From Agrobacterium vitis (GTDB taxonomy: Bacteria > Pseudomonadota > Alphaproteobacteria > Rhizobiales > Rhizobiaceae), in NCBI RefSeq assembly GCF_013337045.2, contig NZ_CP118262.1, forward strand, positions 124,001-188,000: a stretch of 64,000 nt of DNA. Reading direction: 5' to 3'. Each line of letters opens with the position of its first letter. Positions within the stretch are counted from its first letter, which is position 1. Positions 23,901 to 33,424 of this stretch are shown piece by piece. Below the pieces are notes generated by a model, which was given only the letters and a program-made list of their open reading frames with translations, ran no database searches and was not told the DNA's origin. The position numbers were made by a program, and so were the translations under genes.

Positions 23901-24557
23901 ATGCGGGTGCTGAAAGACAATGGGCTGACGATCGTTCTTCTGGTGCTGACCTTGGCGACCATCGCGGGAATGCTCTTGACGGGGTGGCAGGTCAACAACG
24001 AGGAAATCATCCAGCATGGCGGAGCGCCACTGCCGCTCGCAAGCTATGCCGTGTCTGGACACTTCATCTCCGCCATCTTCGAGAACTGGGAAAGCGAGTT
24101 TCTGCAAATGTCGGCATATGTAATGCTGACGGCGATTCTCTTTCAACGCGGCTCGGCGGAATCGAAAGATCCAGATGAGACCGCATCGCAGGATGAGGAT
24201 CCAGAAAGCCGCGCCGGACAGCCGGATTCCTGGGCCGTGCGGACGGGGGGATGGTTGCGTACTCTCTATTCCTACTCACTTGGCATAGCGCTGGCGTTGC
24301 TGTTCGCTGTCAGTTTCATTCTTCACCTGCGCTACAGCGCTATGGCCGAGAACGCAGAAGCTGCCATGCATGGCCAACCGGCGCAGTCGATCATGCAACA
24401 TCTCGCCAGCGCGCAGTTCTGGTTCGAATCTTTTCAGAACTGGCAATCCGAATTTTTGTCGACGGCGGTGATCGTGGTGCTGTCAATCTTCCTACGCTTC
24501 CGGGGATCGCCTGAATCCAAACCCGTTGCGGCGCCGCATTCCGAAACAGGCAGCTAA
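23901..24557 (+). CDS. DUF6766 family membrane protein
   Basis: A 218-residue membrane protein with four hydrophobic segments arranged as two similar halves. The first half has GLTIVLLVLTLATIAGMLLTG and a FENWESEFLQMSAYVMLTAIL loop; the second has LALLFAVSFILHL and a FQNWQSEFLSTAVIVVLSIFL loop. The repeated F-x-N-W-x-SEF motif marks the DUF6766 type. A GGGAGG site precedes the ATG. The function is unknown, but the promoter marks it as a stress gene. Confidence 0.85.
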   Translation: MRVLKDNGLTIVLLVLTLATIAGMLLTGWQVNNEEIIQHGGAPLPLASYAVSGHFISAIFENWESEFLQMSAYVMLTAILFQRGSAESKDPDETASQDEDPESRAGQPDSWAVRTGGWLRTLYSYSLGIALALLFAVSFILHLRYSAMAENAEAAMHGQPAQSIMQHLASAQFWFESFQNWQSEFLSTAVIVVLSIFLRFRGSPESKPVAAPHSETGS

Positions 24558-24692
24558 TGGATTTTGCGCGCCGATCAAGTGTCGCCGCAATGTTGAACCC
24601 CTAATTCACATTTGCAGGCGACCTGGCTGGGAATGCAACGGCGCGCGCAAGGTGACGAGAAGCTTGGGTAGTGCGTTACCCGCACCAGGTCT

Positions 24693-24725
24693 AAAGGGGG
24701 AACGGCGAATGACGCCGTTCCCTTT
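24693..24725 (-). terminator. Terminator after katE
   Basis: A 10-bp perfect stem (GGGAACGGCG ... CGCCGTTCCC) with a 5-base loop, flanked by A- and T-rich bases, lies just past the catalase stop on the minus strand. It would also work in the other direction. Confidence 0.7.
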
Positions 24726-24729
24726 AGAT

Positions 24730-26877
24730 TTACTTGACCGATGGTGACGCTTTACCCAACTTGACAGAAGGCTCTCTTCCCCAGACACGGAGTTTGCCAA
24801 GTTCCGCGACGAAGGCGGTGAGCCCCTCCTCTCCCGGAAGCGCACGAACGCCTTCGTCCAGCGCATCGGCGATCCCGGCCTTTTCCAGAAGCGGCATTGC
24901 CGATGGATCGTAACCGATGAACTTGCAATGCTGGAAGGCATCGGCCACGAAGTCGCGTGCCGCCGCTTCGTTGATGAGGTCGTCAATCGCTGCAGTCGAG
25001 GTTAGAAGAGCCACTGCGTCGAACAGGACTGATGGCCCGCCATCGATCATATGATGCGCTTCGATCAATGTGCCATCCGAAGCGGTGACACCGCCGACCT
25101 TTGGTGCGATCAGCTCGAAAACTGCTTTCTCCTTGGTAACGGCGTCTGTCAGCCCCGTCAGCAGCTTGGCGTCCACACCATCTGTGATCAGGATGCCGAG
25201 CTTACGGCCTTCGAAGCGCTTGGGACCGCGTTCAACGATGCTAAGCGCCGGCGACGGGTCCAGATCCTGACGGGTCGGCATCGCCGCATCGGCAGGCTTC
25301 GGCATTTTCTGGAAGCCGAGCTTCTGGGCAACGGTGGTTGCCAACGTCTCGTCGATGTTGAGCAGATGCGCAACCATCCGCTCGCGAATGACCGGCATTT
25401 CGACCTTACTGAGTTCGAACGTCAAAGCCGACGCGATGTGGCGCTGTTCGGCACCTGTCTGACTAATGTAGAACTGCCGGGCCTGGCTGTAATGGTCGGC
25501 AAAGCTTTCCGGACGCAGCCGGGCCTTGGTGCCCTGTTCCTCGGACGGGAAGTGGCGATAGCCGCGTGTCGGCGACTCCCGTGGCCCCTCACCATGTGAG
25601 TTCGGCTGATAGTTGGTCCGTCCGACCGGATTGCGCATCGCCATATGACCATCCTGCTGGAAATGCGCGAAAGGACATTTCGGCGCATTGATCGGCAGAT
25701 GGGTAAAGTTCGGGCCACCCAGTCGCTTCAGCTGCGTATCGAGGTAGGAAAAGTTGCGGCCTTGCAGCAGCGGATCGTTGGAAAAATCGATACCCGGAGG
25801 CACGTTCTGGGTCATGAACGCGACCTGCTCGGTTTCCGCAAAGAAATTGTCGGGCATGCGATCGAGCACCAGTCGACCGATCGGCTGGGGTTTGAGGATT
25901 TCTTCCGGGATGATCTTGGTTGGATCGAGTACATCGAAATCGAAACTGTCGGCAAATTCCTGGTCGAACAGCTGGACCTGCAATTCCCATTCGGGGAAAT
26001 TGCCGGACTGGATCGACTGCCAGAGATCGCGACGATGGAAATCCGGATCGGCGCCGTTGATCTTGACCGCCTCGTTCCAGGCGACCGATTGAAGGCCAAG
26101 CTTCGGCTTCCAGTGGAACTTGACAAAGGTGGATTCATCCTTGGCGTTGAGGAAGCGGAAGGTGTGGACGCCAAAGCCCTCCATGAAACGGAAGGAACGA
26201 GGTATCGTGCGGTCCGACATGATCCACATGATCATGTTCATGCTCTCGGGTGTCAGGCTGATAAAATCCCAGAAGTTGTCATGAGCGGTCTGCGCCTGCG
26301 GAAATGCCCGGTCCGGCTCCTGCTTGGCGGCATGGATCAGGTCTGGAAACTTGATGGCGTCCTGGATGAAAAAGACCGGGATGTTGTTGCCGACCAGGTC
26401 CCAGTTGCCTTCCTGCGTATAGATCTTGACGGCAAAGCCACGGACGTCGCGCGCCAGATCGGCCGAACCCTTGTTGCCGGCAACGGTGGAAAATCTGACA
26501 AATGCCGGCGTCTTCTCGCCGGGCCGCTGGAAGAGGTCCGCCTTTGTGTAGGCCGCCAGCGATTCGTAAGTCTCGAAATAGCCGTGGGCGCCGTAGCCTC
26601 GGGCATGTACGACCCGCTCGGGAATCCGCTCGTGGTCGAAATGGAACATCTTCTCGCGGAAATGGAAGTCATCGACAACCAGTGGACCACGGGGACCAAC
26701 CCGTAGCGAATTCTGGTCGTCGGCGATCGGACCACCCTGAGCGGTGGTTAGGATCGGTGTATCGCCTTCTGCAAATTGGTGAAGCTCGCCGCCGGCGCCA
26801 CGCTGAAGCTTTTGGTCGTGGATGGTGGCGGTCTGACCGGTCAGCTTGGGCGACGAATTTGCTGATTTCTTGACCAT
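24730..26877 (-). CDS. katE: Large-subunit catalase KatE (HPII type)
   Basis: A 715-residue clade 2 catalase that breaks down hydrogen peroxide. The N-terminal active site shows the distal His in [12 protein letters not shown], the Asn region [13 protein letters not shown], and the heme-proximal segment [15 protein letters not shown]. Residues ~550-715 form the class I glutamine-amidotransferase-like flavodoxin domain of large catalases ([16 protein letters not shown]). The gene is the second on the minus strand after a DUF892 gene but a strong hairpin separates them. No EcfG motif was found directly before it, so it may use another promoter or read-through. Confidence 0.95.
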   Translation of the reverse strand: MVKKSANSSPKLTGQTATIHDQKLQRGAGGELHQFAEGDTPILTTAQGGPIADDQNSLRVGPRGPLVVDDFHFREKMFHFDHERIPERVVHARGYGAHGYFETYESLAAYTKADLFQRPGEKTPAFVRFSTVAGNKGSADLARDVRGFAVKIYTQEGNWDLVGNNIPVFFIQDAIKFPDLIHAAKQEPDRAFPQAQTAHDNFWDFISLTPESMNMIMWIMSDRTIPRSFRFMEGFGVHTFRFLNAKDESTFVKFHWKPKLGLQSVAWNEAVKINGADPDFHRRDLWQSIQSGNFPEWELQVQLFDQEFADSFDFDVLDPTKIIPEEILKPQPIGRLVLDRMPDNFFAETEQVAFMTQNVPPGIDFSNDPLLQGRNFSYLDTQLKRLGGPNFTHLPINAPKCPFAHFQQDGHMAMRNPVGRTNYQPNSHGEGPRESPTRGYRHFPSEEQGTKARLRPESFADHYSQARQFYISQTGAEQRHIASALTFELSKVEMPVIRERMVAHLLNIDETLATTVAQKLGFQKMPKPADAAMPTRQDLDPSPALSIVERGPKRFEGRKLGILITDGVDAKLLTGLTDAVTKEKAVFELIAPKVGGVTASDGTLIEAHHMIDGGPSVLFDAVALLTSTAAIDDLINEAAARDFVADAFQHCKFIGYDPSAMPLLEKAGIADALDEGVRALPGEEGLTAFVAELGKLRVWGREPSVKLGKASPSVK

Positions 26878-26927
26878 GTAAAAATCCTTCGATCGGCGTT
26901 GGTAAAAGATGAACTTTGAAACGCAAA

Positions 26928-26949
26928 AGGCCGCCTCGAGAGGCGGCCT
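26928..26949 (-). terminator. Rho-independent terminator between DUF892 gene and katE
   Basis: A perfect 10-bp stem (AGGCCGCCTC ... GAGGCGGCCT) with a 2-base loop is followed on the minus strand by TTTTGCG. It lies 18 bases after the DUF892 stop and 50 bases before katE. Confidence 0.8.
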
Positions 26950-26967
26950 GATAACGCACGTTTCAGC

Positions 26968-27474
26968 TTAGCTGGCTTTTTTCTGCGATCCCTTCGGGTT
27001 CGCAGAAGCTTCGCCCAGCGCGGTGAGTTTCTGGTCCGTTGCGATCTCTTCCTGAAGATTGGCGTCGAGCAGTGGGATCGCATCGTTCAGGCCCAGCTGC
27101 TTGGCCCATGATTTCAGTGTGCCGTAGCGGGCAATCTCGTAATGTTCGACGGCTTGTGCGGAGGAAATGAGGCCCGCGTCAAGCGCTGCAGTTCCTTTGT
27201 ATTCTTCCATGATTTCTTCGCCTTCCGCGATAATCCCCTGGATGGCTTCGCAGGTCTTGCCACGTGCCGGCTTGCCAAGAAGCTCGAAGACCTGTTCGAG
27301 CCGCTCGATCTGCCCCTGGGTTTCGTCGCGGTGCTGCAGGAAACCGGCCTTGCCTTCTTCGGACTGCGCGGCGCGCGCCATCTTCGGAAGGGCTTTCAGG
27401 ATCTGCTTCTCAGCAAAGTAAATGTCCTTGAGAGTGTCCAAAAACAGGTCGTTGAGGGTCTTTTCGGTTGCCAT
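26968..27474 (-). CDS. DUF892 (YciE/YciF-type) ferritin-like protein, second copy
   Basis: A 168-residue paralogue of the protein at 17640-18143, with the same helix motifs (LFLDTLKDIYFAEKQIL, RDETQGQIERLEQVF, AVEHYEIARYGTLKSWA). The ATG at 27474 (MATEKTLND) follows GGAAGGAACC; the longer frame to 27540 would run across the promoter and was rejected. The EcfG promoter at 27509-27533 gives a ~30-base leader. The gene precedes katE, which fits an oxidative-stress or iron-handling role. Confidence 0.92.
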   Translation of the reverse strand: MATEKTLNDLFLDTLKDIYFAEKQILKALPKMARAAQSEEGKAGFLQHRDETQGQIERLEQVFELLGKPARGKTCEAIQGIIAEGEEIMEEYKGTAALDAGLISSAQAVEHYEIARYGTLKSWAKQLGLNDAIPLLDANLQEEIATDQKLTALGEASANPKGSQKKAS

Positions 27475-27508
27475 GACGGTTCCTTCCGGCTGTGGGTGAG
27501 ACCCTATA

Positions 27509-27533
27509 AACACGCAAACGTGATCTGGGTTCC
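27509..27533 (-). promoter_or_regulatory. EcfG-type stress promoter (minus) for DUF892 gene
   Basis: GGAAC-N17-GTTT on the minus strand. Distance to the start codon and spacer length match the SDR and Ku promoters of the window. Confidence 0.78.
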
Positions 27534-27539
27534 ACAACA

Positions 27540-27929
27540 CGAATTTCCGATAATAGCGACCTGTTTGCCTTTGATCGAAGAGAGGCTCTCCTCCTATCTG
27601 CGGCAGGGGAAAGAGAAGGTCCAGTATCCAGCTGGGAATGGACGTTTGTTGATGGCAATGGTGTTTGGGGCGATTGATCGCGGCCTTCGTATCGTCCTCC
27701 TGAGCGATCAGGTCTGTAGTGGCGCGCCGAAACTCAAATGCCGCATTGATGGTTTGGCGATAGGATTCGGTCCAACTCGAACTCGTGAACCAGGGAAAAG
27801 TTCTTGTCGCCGGTGCGCGACAGGAACTCGACGCTCCACCAGAGCTTTAATGACCAAGCAACGTCCGATCTTGCGCCCCCGCCAGATCGACATGTGTTTC
27901 TCAAAATCGAGTAAAGGAAAGGACACATT
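27540..27929. other. Intergenic stretch; one weak promoter-like motif, no gene
   Basis: About 390 bases between the divergent DUF892 and flavoprotein genes. Frames on both strands look like noise. The only signal is GGAAC-N17-CTTT at 27823-27847 (plus), an EcfG-like motif with C in place of the first base of GTT, 82 bases before the flavoprotein start. Confidence 0.5.
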
Positions 27930-28547
27930 ATGGCTCTCAGGGCATTGGCATTTAACAGCACCTTGAAATCATCCGCAGCGGCGGAAAGCTCCTCGACAGA
28001 CAAACTGCTTGGGTTGATCGCGGAAGAGTTCAAGAAACACGGGGTCGAGACGGAAACGGTCCGCTTGGCCGACCATGACATCAAGCCAGGCGTAACCTCA
28101 GATGAAGGCGAGGGCGATGCCTGGCCGAAAATCCGCGAGCAGGTCCTTGCCGCCGATATCCTGCTTGTTGGCACACCGATCTGGCTTGGGCAGCCATCGA
28201 GTGTCTGTAAGCGGGCGTTGGAGCGCATGGATGCGTTCCTAGACGAGACCGACGATCAGGGTCGGATGGTATCTTACGGCAAGGTTGCGGCGGTTGCCGT
28301 GGTCGGTAACGAAGATGGCGCTCACCATGTTTCTGCTGAGGTATTCCAGGCGCTCAATGACGTTGGCTTCACAATTCCCGCCAACGCGGTCGCCTATTGG
28401 GTGGGCGAGGCGATGGGCTCCACGAATTTCGTCGATCTCGACGAGACGCCGGAAGAAGTTGAGACGATGGTCTCCATGCTTGCGCGCAACACCGCCCACC
28501 TTGCTGGCTTGCTGAAGAACTCTCAGTACCCGGGCGACGAAGAATAA
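27930..28547 (+). CDS. NAD(P)H-dependent FMN reductase/flavodoxin-like protein
   Basis: A 205-residue flavodoxin-fold protein. The phosphate-binding loop is near NSTLKSSAAAESSSTDKL, the isoalloxazine side is GTPIWLGQPSSVCKRALERMD, and VAAVAVVGNEDGAHH lies near the third loop. It fits the NADPH-dependent FMN reductase / flavodoxin_2 family, which transfers electrons to quinones or other acceptors. GGAAAGGAC precedes the ATG. It sits between two stress-promoter units and may belong to the same response, though its own promoter motif is imperfect. Confidence 0.85.
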   Translation: MALRALAFNSTLKSSAAAESSSTDKLLGLIAEEFKKHGVETETVRLADHDIKPGVTSDEGEGDAWPKIREQVLAADILLVGTPIWLGQPSSVCKRALERMDAFLDETDDQGRMVSYGKVAAVAVVGNEDGAHHVSAEVFQALNDVGFTIPANAVAYWVGEAMGSTNFVDLDETPEEVETMVSMLARNTAHLAGLLKNSQYPGDEE

Positions 28548-28627
28548 GCGCATCGAGATGGCCAGAGAGCCAAGGATCACGTGTGCGGTCGTAATCCAGA
28601 AAATTGCCGCCCGTTGAGTGCTGAACT

Positions 28628-28652
28628 GGAACAAATGATGTTCGGGAAGGTT
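28628..28652 (+). promoter_or_regulatory. EcfG-type stress promoter heading a five-gene cluster
   Basis: GGAAC-N17-GTTT, about 31 bases before the ATG at 28684. It may drive five co-directional genes up to 34219. Confidence 0.78.
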
Positions 28653-28683
28653 TCGCGCCTGTAGTTAAACGGAGGCAATTTTT

Positions 28684-30477
28684 ATGAAAACTGGACTTCT
28701 CGGCTCTGCTGCCATCGCGGTTATATTATCAATGTCCCACCAAGCTTCGGCTCAACAGGGCGACGGTACGGAAGTCCAGATCACCACCAACGTCTTCAAA
28801 CCGAATAAGCTGCCGGCGACGAGCGACCGGATCGGCCAATTGAAGGTGCCAGACGGGTTTACGGTTCAACCATTCGCACAGGGCCTCGGCAACAGCCGCA
28901 TCATTGCCGTCTCCGATCAGGGTTTCGTCTATGTCAGCCGCCGCGAGGAAGGCGACGTCCTGTTGCTGAAGGATGAGGACGGCGACGGTAAGGCCGACAA
29001 GGCACCAATGCAGGTCGTCTCCCGTGCCCAGGCTCATGGTCTGGCGATCAAGGACAACAAGCTGTATCTCGTCACCGTCAAAGAAGTGTTTGTCGCTGAC
29101 ATCAAGCAGGACGGTACACTCGGTCCGCTCGAGATGATCATCGGCGACCTTCCGGACTCTGGACAGCATCCGAACCGCGTCATGGCGTTTGGTCCCGACG
29201 GCATGCTCTATATCAGCGTCGGTTCGACCTGCAATGCCTGCAACGAAAGCAACCCCGAGAACGCCACGGTCCTGCGCGCGACGCCCGACGGTAAAAGCCG
29301 GACGATCTTCGCATCAGGCTTGCGCAACACGATCGGGTTCGACTGGAACCGCCAGACTGGGGAGCTGTGGGGTCTCGATCATGGCATCGATCTTCTCGGC
29401 GATGAAGTGCAGCCGGAAGAGCTCAACAAACTCGAACAGGGCAAGCAGTACGGCTGGCCACATGTCTATGGCAAGGGAGACATATACCCGCAGTCAACGC
29501 CTGTTGGGGGACTGACGAAAGAGCAGTGGCGCGACCAGAGTGTGCCGATGGTGCTGGGCTACACCGCGCACGCCGCCCCCATGCAGATGAAATTCTACAG
29601 CGGTACGTCATTCCCTTCCGAATATGCAGGCGACGCCTTTGCCACGATGCGCGGCTCCTGGAACCGCAATCCGGCATCCGGCTACGAAATCGTTCGCATC
29701 CGTTTCGAAAACGGTCAGCCAAAGTCTTTTGAGCCATTTCTCACTGGTTTTCTGACCGATGGCGGCAAGACGCATTTTGCCCGTCCGGTGGGCCTTGCTG
29801 TCGCCAAGGACGGATCGCTGCTGATGGCGGATGATACAAATGGCGTGATCTATCGCGTCGCTTATACAGGGACTGCCCAGAAGGTGACGGAGCAGAAGGT
29901 GGCGCCTGCAAGCGTCATGGAAGCGCAGGCTGCGAAGGGTGTTGGTGTCCCGCTTGCCAAGGACCGGCCTGAGACGGATGCCAAGAGTGCCCTCAAGGTG
30001 ACGTCGAGCGAATTTGGTGCGAACGGCGCCATTCCTATGAAGCAAAGCGAATATGCTGACGGCGTGTCCCCATCATTGCGCTGGGACGCAGTCCCGGGCG
30101 CTGTATCCTACGCGATCGTCATGGAAGACCCGGACTCCAAGCCGATCAAGCCATTCGTGCACTGGGTCGCGTGGAATATCCCTGGCACCTTGACCAGCCT
30201 TCCAGAGGGTCTCCAGGAGCAGTTGCGTCTCGTCGAGCCAGAAGGTGTCCTGCAGGGCCGCAACAGCTCCGGGACCCATGGATATTTCGGACCGAAGCCT
30301 CCGGTGGGGGATCCTACGCACCATTATCATTTCCAGGTTCTCGCGCTAGACCAAATGCTGGACATCCCACCAACGTCCGACCGTGATGCGTTTCTCGCTG
30401 CCGCTTCCGGGCATGTGATTGCCAAGGGCGAGCTGGTTGGCCTCTATCAGCAAAAGATCGAGCCGCCGAAGCAGTGA
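28684..30477 (+). CDS. PQQ/sorbosone-dehydrogenase-like protein fused to YbhB/PEBP domain
   Basis: A 597-residue secreted protein. Residues 1-24 are a signal peptide (ending QASAQQ). Residues ~40-400 form a six-bladed propeller of the sorbosone/glucose dehydrogenase group (PDGFTVQPFAQGLGNSR, EDGDGKADK, SGLRNTIGFDWN, MADDTNGVIYR). Residues ~435-590 are a YbhB/YbcL (phosphatidylethanolamine-binding-protein-like) domain: SEYADGVSPSLRWD, VMEDPDSKPIKPFVHWVAWN and SSGTHGYFGPKPPVGDPTHH. The two domains are usually separate genes, so this is a fusion. The promoter makes it a stress gene, and a GGAGG site precedes the ATG. The dehydrogenase would act in the periplasm; the role of the second domain is unknown. 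Confidence 0.88.
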   Translation: MKTGLLGSAAIAVILSMSHQASAQQGDGTEVQITTNVFKPNKLPATSDRIGQLKVPDGFTVQPFAQGLGNSRIIAVSDQGFVYVSRREEGDVLLLKDEDGDGKADKAPMQVVSRAQAHGLAIKDNKLYLVTVKEVFVADIKQDGTLGPLEMIIGDLPDSGQHPNRVMAFGPDGMLYISVGSTCNACNESNPENATVLRATPDGKSRTIFASGLRNTIGFDWNRQTGELWGLDHGIDLLGDEVQPEELNKLEQGKQYGWPHVYGKGDIYPQSTPVGGLTKEQWRDQSVPMVLGYTAHAAPMQMKFYSGTSFPSEYAGDAFATMRGSWNRNPASGYEIVRIRFENGQPKSFEPFLTGFLTDGGKTHFARPVGLAVAKDGSLLMADDTNGVIYRVAYTGTAQKVTEQKVAPASVMEAQAAKGVGVPLAKDRPETDAKSALKVTSSEFGANGAIPMKQSEYADGVSPSLRWDAVPGAVSYAIVMEDPDSKPIKPFVHWVAWNIPGTLTSLPEGLQEQLRLVEPEGVLQGRNSSGTHGYFGPKPPVGDPTHHYHFQVLALDQMLDIPPTSDRDAFLAAASGHVIAKGELVGLYQQKIEPPKQ

Positions 30478-30515
30478 CCGGCTCCTCCCAATCATGCCTT
30501 TGCAAGGAAAAACCC

Positions 30516-31565
30516 ATGTTCAAGATCATGATGAAACTTCAGGCCACCGGCCTCGCCTTTGCTCTGCTTTCCTCCGCCGCAGGTGCCCGAGCCCAACAAG
30601 CTCAGCCCGATCCGCAGATGCAGGTCGTGCTCGATGCCATGAAGGCCCTCGACGCCAAGCCGCTGCACACTCTGAGTGTCCCGGACGCCCGCACGCAAGC
30701 GAGTGCCGCTGATGCTGCGCGCACCGTGCAGCGTGACAAGAAGATCTCACCTTTACCAGAGGCGAAGGTGGCGACCAAGGATATCGCCATTCCTAGCGCC
30801 GGCGGAGCGCTGCCGGCACGGGTCTATATCCCTGAAGGTAAGGGACCTTTCCCGGTCGTGCTCTATTTCCATGGCGGCGGCTGGGTGGTCGCAGACGTCA
30901 ATACCTATGATGCGACGCCACGTGCTCTGGCGCTTGGCGCCAAGGCAATCGTCGTATCGGCCGACTATCATCATGCGCCGGAAAGCAAGTTCCCGGCGCA
31001 GCACGACGATGCATGGGCGGCCTACACCTGGACCGTGGAAAACATCCACACGCTGAACGGTGACGCGAGCCGGATCGCGGTTGCGGGTGAGAGCGCCGGC
31101 GCCAATCTCGCGGCCAACGTCGCACTGATGGCGAAGGAAAAGAAAACCACGCTGCCGGTTCACCAGCTTCTGGTTTATCCGATCGCCGGCAACGACATGA
31201 ATACGCCGTCCTATCAGGAAAACGCCAACGCCGCGCCCCTGGGCAAAGCCGACATGGAATGGTTCGTGGCGAATGTTTTCAAATCCAAGGAGCAGACATC
31301 GGACCCAAGGATCAACCTCGTTGGAAGAAATGATCTGAGTGGGCTTCCGGGTGCAACAGTGGTCACAGCGCAGATCGATCCCTTGCGATCCGAGGGTCAG
31401 ACCTATGCCGACAAGATGAAAGCAGCGGGCGTGGCGGTGAACCTCATCAACCTCGATGGCGTAACCCATGAATTCTTCGGCATGGCCAAGGTACTCGACA
31501 AGGCGAAAACGGCTGTCGACGCCGCCAATGCCGATCTCGCCAAAGCCTTCACGAAGAGCAAGTGA
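30516..31565 (+). CDS. Secreted alpha/beta hydrolase (HSL/esterase-lipase type)
   Basis: A 349-residue protein with an N-terminal signal peptide (MMKLQATGLAFALLSSAAGA, cleaved after ARAQ). The hormone-sensitive-lipase features are LYFHGGGWVVADV (oxyanion HGGG), the nucleophile GESAGAN, an Asp in AQIDPLRSEG and a His in VTHEFFGM. It should hydrolyse a short ester in the periplasm. The start at 30516 was chosen for the signal peptide and an AAGGAAA site. It begins 38 bases after the dehydrogenase and is probably in the same transcript. Confidence 0.9.
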   Translation: MFKIMMKLQATGLAFALLSSAAGARAQQAQPDPQMQVVLDAMKALDAKPLHTLSVPDARTQASAADAARTVQRDKKISPLPEAKVATKDIAIPSAGGALPARVYIPEGKGPFPVVLYFHGGGWVVADVNTYDATPRALALGAKAIVVSADYHHAPESKFPAQHDDAWAAYTWTVENIHTLNGDASRIAVAGESAGANLAANVALMAKEKKTTLPVHQLLVYPIAGNDMNTPSYQENANAAPLGKADMEWFVANVFKSKEQTSDPRINLVGRNDLSGLPGATVVTAQIDPLRSEGQTYADKMKAAGVAVNLINLDGVTHEFFGMAKVLDKAKTAVDAANADLAKAFTKSK

Positions 31566-31587
31566 TCACCCGCCAAGGAGCGCATCC

Positions 31588-32136
31588 ATGAAATTCTCAA
31601 ACCTCTCCGTTGTAGCGTTTTCCGTGGCGCTTACCGTTCAGCCTCTAATGGCGCAGGAGATGAAACCGAAGCCCGCCGGAGACGCTGCTCCGATGATGGC
31701 TATGGACAAGCCGACCTTCGTCAAAATGGTCACGAGCGCCAACGAGTTCGAAATCCGCTCCAGCGAGCTTGCCAAACAGAACGCCGATCAAGCCGGAATC
31801 AAATCGGCGGCCGACATGATTATTGCCGATCACCGGAAAGCCGGCGACAAGCTGAAGGCGACGCTCGACGCCAAGGGTGGCGCGACCGCCGAGCCCGTCA
31901 AGCTCGCGCCTAAGCACCAGAAGATGCTCGATCAGCTTCAGGCGGCGAAGGGCAAGGATTTCGACATGCTCTATCTCGACATGCAGGCGCAGGCCCATAT
32001 GGAGGCGGTCGGTCTGTTCAGGACCTATGCCGGTTCAGGGGACGACCAGTCCTTGGTCGGCTTTGCCAAGGAAACACTTCCCAGCCTGGAGACCCACCTC
32101 GGGCACGTGAAGATGCTGATTGCCGAGCAGCCGTAG
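31588..32136 (+). CDS. DUF4142 periplasmic protein
   Basis: A 182-residue protein with a signal peptide (LSVVAFSVALTVQPLMAQ) and a DUF4142 domain: KMVTSANEFEIRSSELAKQN, an internal ADMIIADHRKAGDKL and AQAHMEAVGLFRTYAGSGDD. These form a helical bundle with conserved His residues, related to ferritin-like folds. AAGGAG precedes the ATG at 31588; the longer frame was rejected. It follows the esterase by 22 bases. DUF4142 proteins are often stress- or envelope-linked; the biochemical role is unknown. Confidence 0.9.
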   Translation: MKFSNLSVVAFSVALTVQPLMAQEMKPKPAGDAAPMMAMDKPTFVKMVTSANEFEIRSSELAKQNADQAGIKSAADMIIADHRKAGDKLKATLDAKGGATAEPVKLAPKHQKMLDQLQAAKGKDFDMLYLDMQAQAHMEAVGLFRTYAGSGDDQSLVGFAKETLPSLETHLGHVKMLIAEQP

Positions 32137-32240
32137 TCTACATTCGGTCCCTCGCGTGATCGAGCCGAATAGGAAGTCCGCAACGCCGAGTGCCAGCGGT
32201 TCCACCAGTCTTTTACATTTTTGAGTTTGAGGAGCACCGG

Positions 32241-33410
32241 ATGAAAGCACTGACCTGGCACGGCAAGCACGACATCCGCTGCGACAGCGTTCCTGACCCG
32301 GTGATTGAGGACGGACGCGATGCCATCATCAAGGTGACGGCCTGCGCCATCTGTGGTTCGGACCTGCACCTCTACAACGGCGTGATGCCAGAAATGCACA
32401 GTGGCGACATCATGGGTCACGAGACCATGGGGGAGGTCGTCGAGGTCGGCAGGGACAACAAGAAGCTGAAGGTCGGCGACCGGGTGGTCGTTCCATTTAC
32501 GATCGCCTGCGGTGAATGCTTCTTCTGCAAACGCGGCTATTTCTCAGGTTGCGAACGGTCCAATCCCAAGCCTGAAAAGGTCACGAAGATGTGGGGCAAT
32601 TCGCCTGCGGGCCTGTTTGGCTATACACATCTGCTTGGTGGCTACAGCGGCGGCCAGGCCGAGTACCTCCGTGTCCCTTATGCTGATTTCGGCCCGATCA
32701 AGGTACCGGACGGCCTGTCCGACGAGCAGGTATTGTTTCTTTCAGACATTTTTCCGACAGGCTACATGGCTGCCGATTTCTGCAACATTCAGCCTGGTGA
32801 CACCATCGCCATCTGGGGATGCGGTCCCGTAGGGCAGATGGCGATCAAGTCAGCGTTCATCCTTGGCGCAGAACGCGTGATCGCCATCGATACGGTCCCT
32901 GAACGCCTCGCGCTTGCCGAGAAATCCGGCGCAATCACACTCGATTACATGGACAAGGATATCTACGACAGGATCATGGAACTGACCAACGGTCGCGGGG
33001 CCGATGCCTGCATCGACGCAGTCGGAACGGAATCCGATCCTTCGGCAAGCTGGGATGCGCGGCTCGACCGCATCAAGGTCGCGACATTCATGGGTACCGA
33101 CCGACCGCACGTTCTCAGACAGGCGATACATTGCTGCCGGAACTTCGGCACGGTCTCAATCGTCGGCGTGTACGGCGGTTTTCTGGACAAAATCCCGATG
33201 GGTTCCGCCATCAATCGTGGCCTGACCTTCAAGATGGCCCAGACCCCGGTCCAGCACTACCTGCCGTTGTTGATGGAGCGTATCCAGAATGGCGAGATCG
33301 ACCCTTCCTTCATCATCACCCATACGGGAAGCCTGGAAGACGGCCCGGAACTCTACAAGACTTTCCTCGAGAAGAAGGACGGCTGCGTGAAAGTCGTCCT
33401 CAAACCATAA
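32241..33410 (+). CDS. Zinc-dependent alcohol dehydrogenase (FDH-like, MDR family)
   Basis: A 389-residue medium-chain dehydrogenase. Catalytic zinc ligands are visible in [11 protein letters not shown] and [12 protein letters not shown]; the structural zinc is bound by [15 protein letters not shown]. The NAD fold shows [15 protein letters not shown]. The long insertion and VGTESDP segment resemble glutathione-independent formaldehyde-dehydrogenase-type enzymes. GAGGAG precedes ATG 32241. It follows DUF4142 and precedes an SDR by 14 bases. The likely reaction is oxidation of an alcohol or aldehyde; the natural substrate is not known. Confidence 0.92.
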   Translation: MKALTWHGKHDIRCDSVPDPVIEDGRDAIIKVTACAICGSDLHLYNGVMPEMHSGDIMGHETMGEVVEVGRDNKKLKVGDRVVVPFTIACGECFFCKRGYFSGCERSNPKPEKVTKMWGNSPAGLFGYTHLLGGYSGGQAEYLRVPYADFGPIKVPDGLSDEQVLFLSDIFPTGYMAADFCNIQPGDTIAIWGCGPVGQMAIKSAFILGAERVIAIDTVPERLALAEKSGAITLDYMDKDIYDRIMELTNGRGADACIDAVGTESDPSASWDARLDRIKVATFMGTDRPHVLRQAIHCCRNFGTVSIVGVYGGFLDKIPMGSAINRGLTFKMAQTPVQHYLPLLMERIQNGEIDPSFIITHTGSLEDGPELYKTFLEKKDGCVKVVLKP

Positions 33411-33424
33411 ATAGGAGCGACCCC

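Noticed and set aside
25645..26706. Long plus-strand frame opposite katE (353 aa)
   Set aside because: Antisense shadow of the catalase gene; Leu/Arg/Glu-rich with no motif.
27823..27847. GGAAC-N17-CTTT upstream of the flavoprotein gene as an EcfG promoter
   Set aside because: The spacing is right but the -10 lacks the G of GTT and the leader would be 82 bases. Only mentioned as a weak motif.
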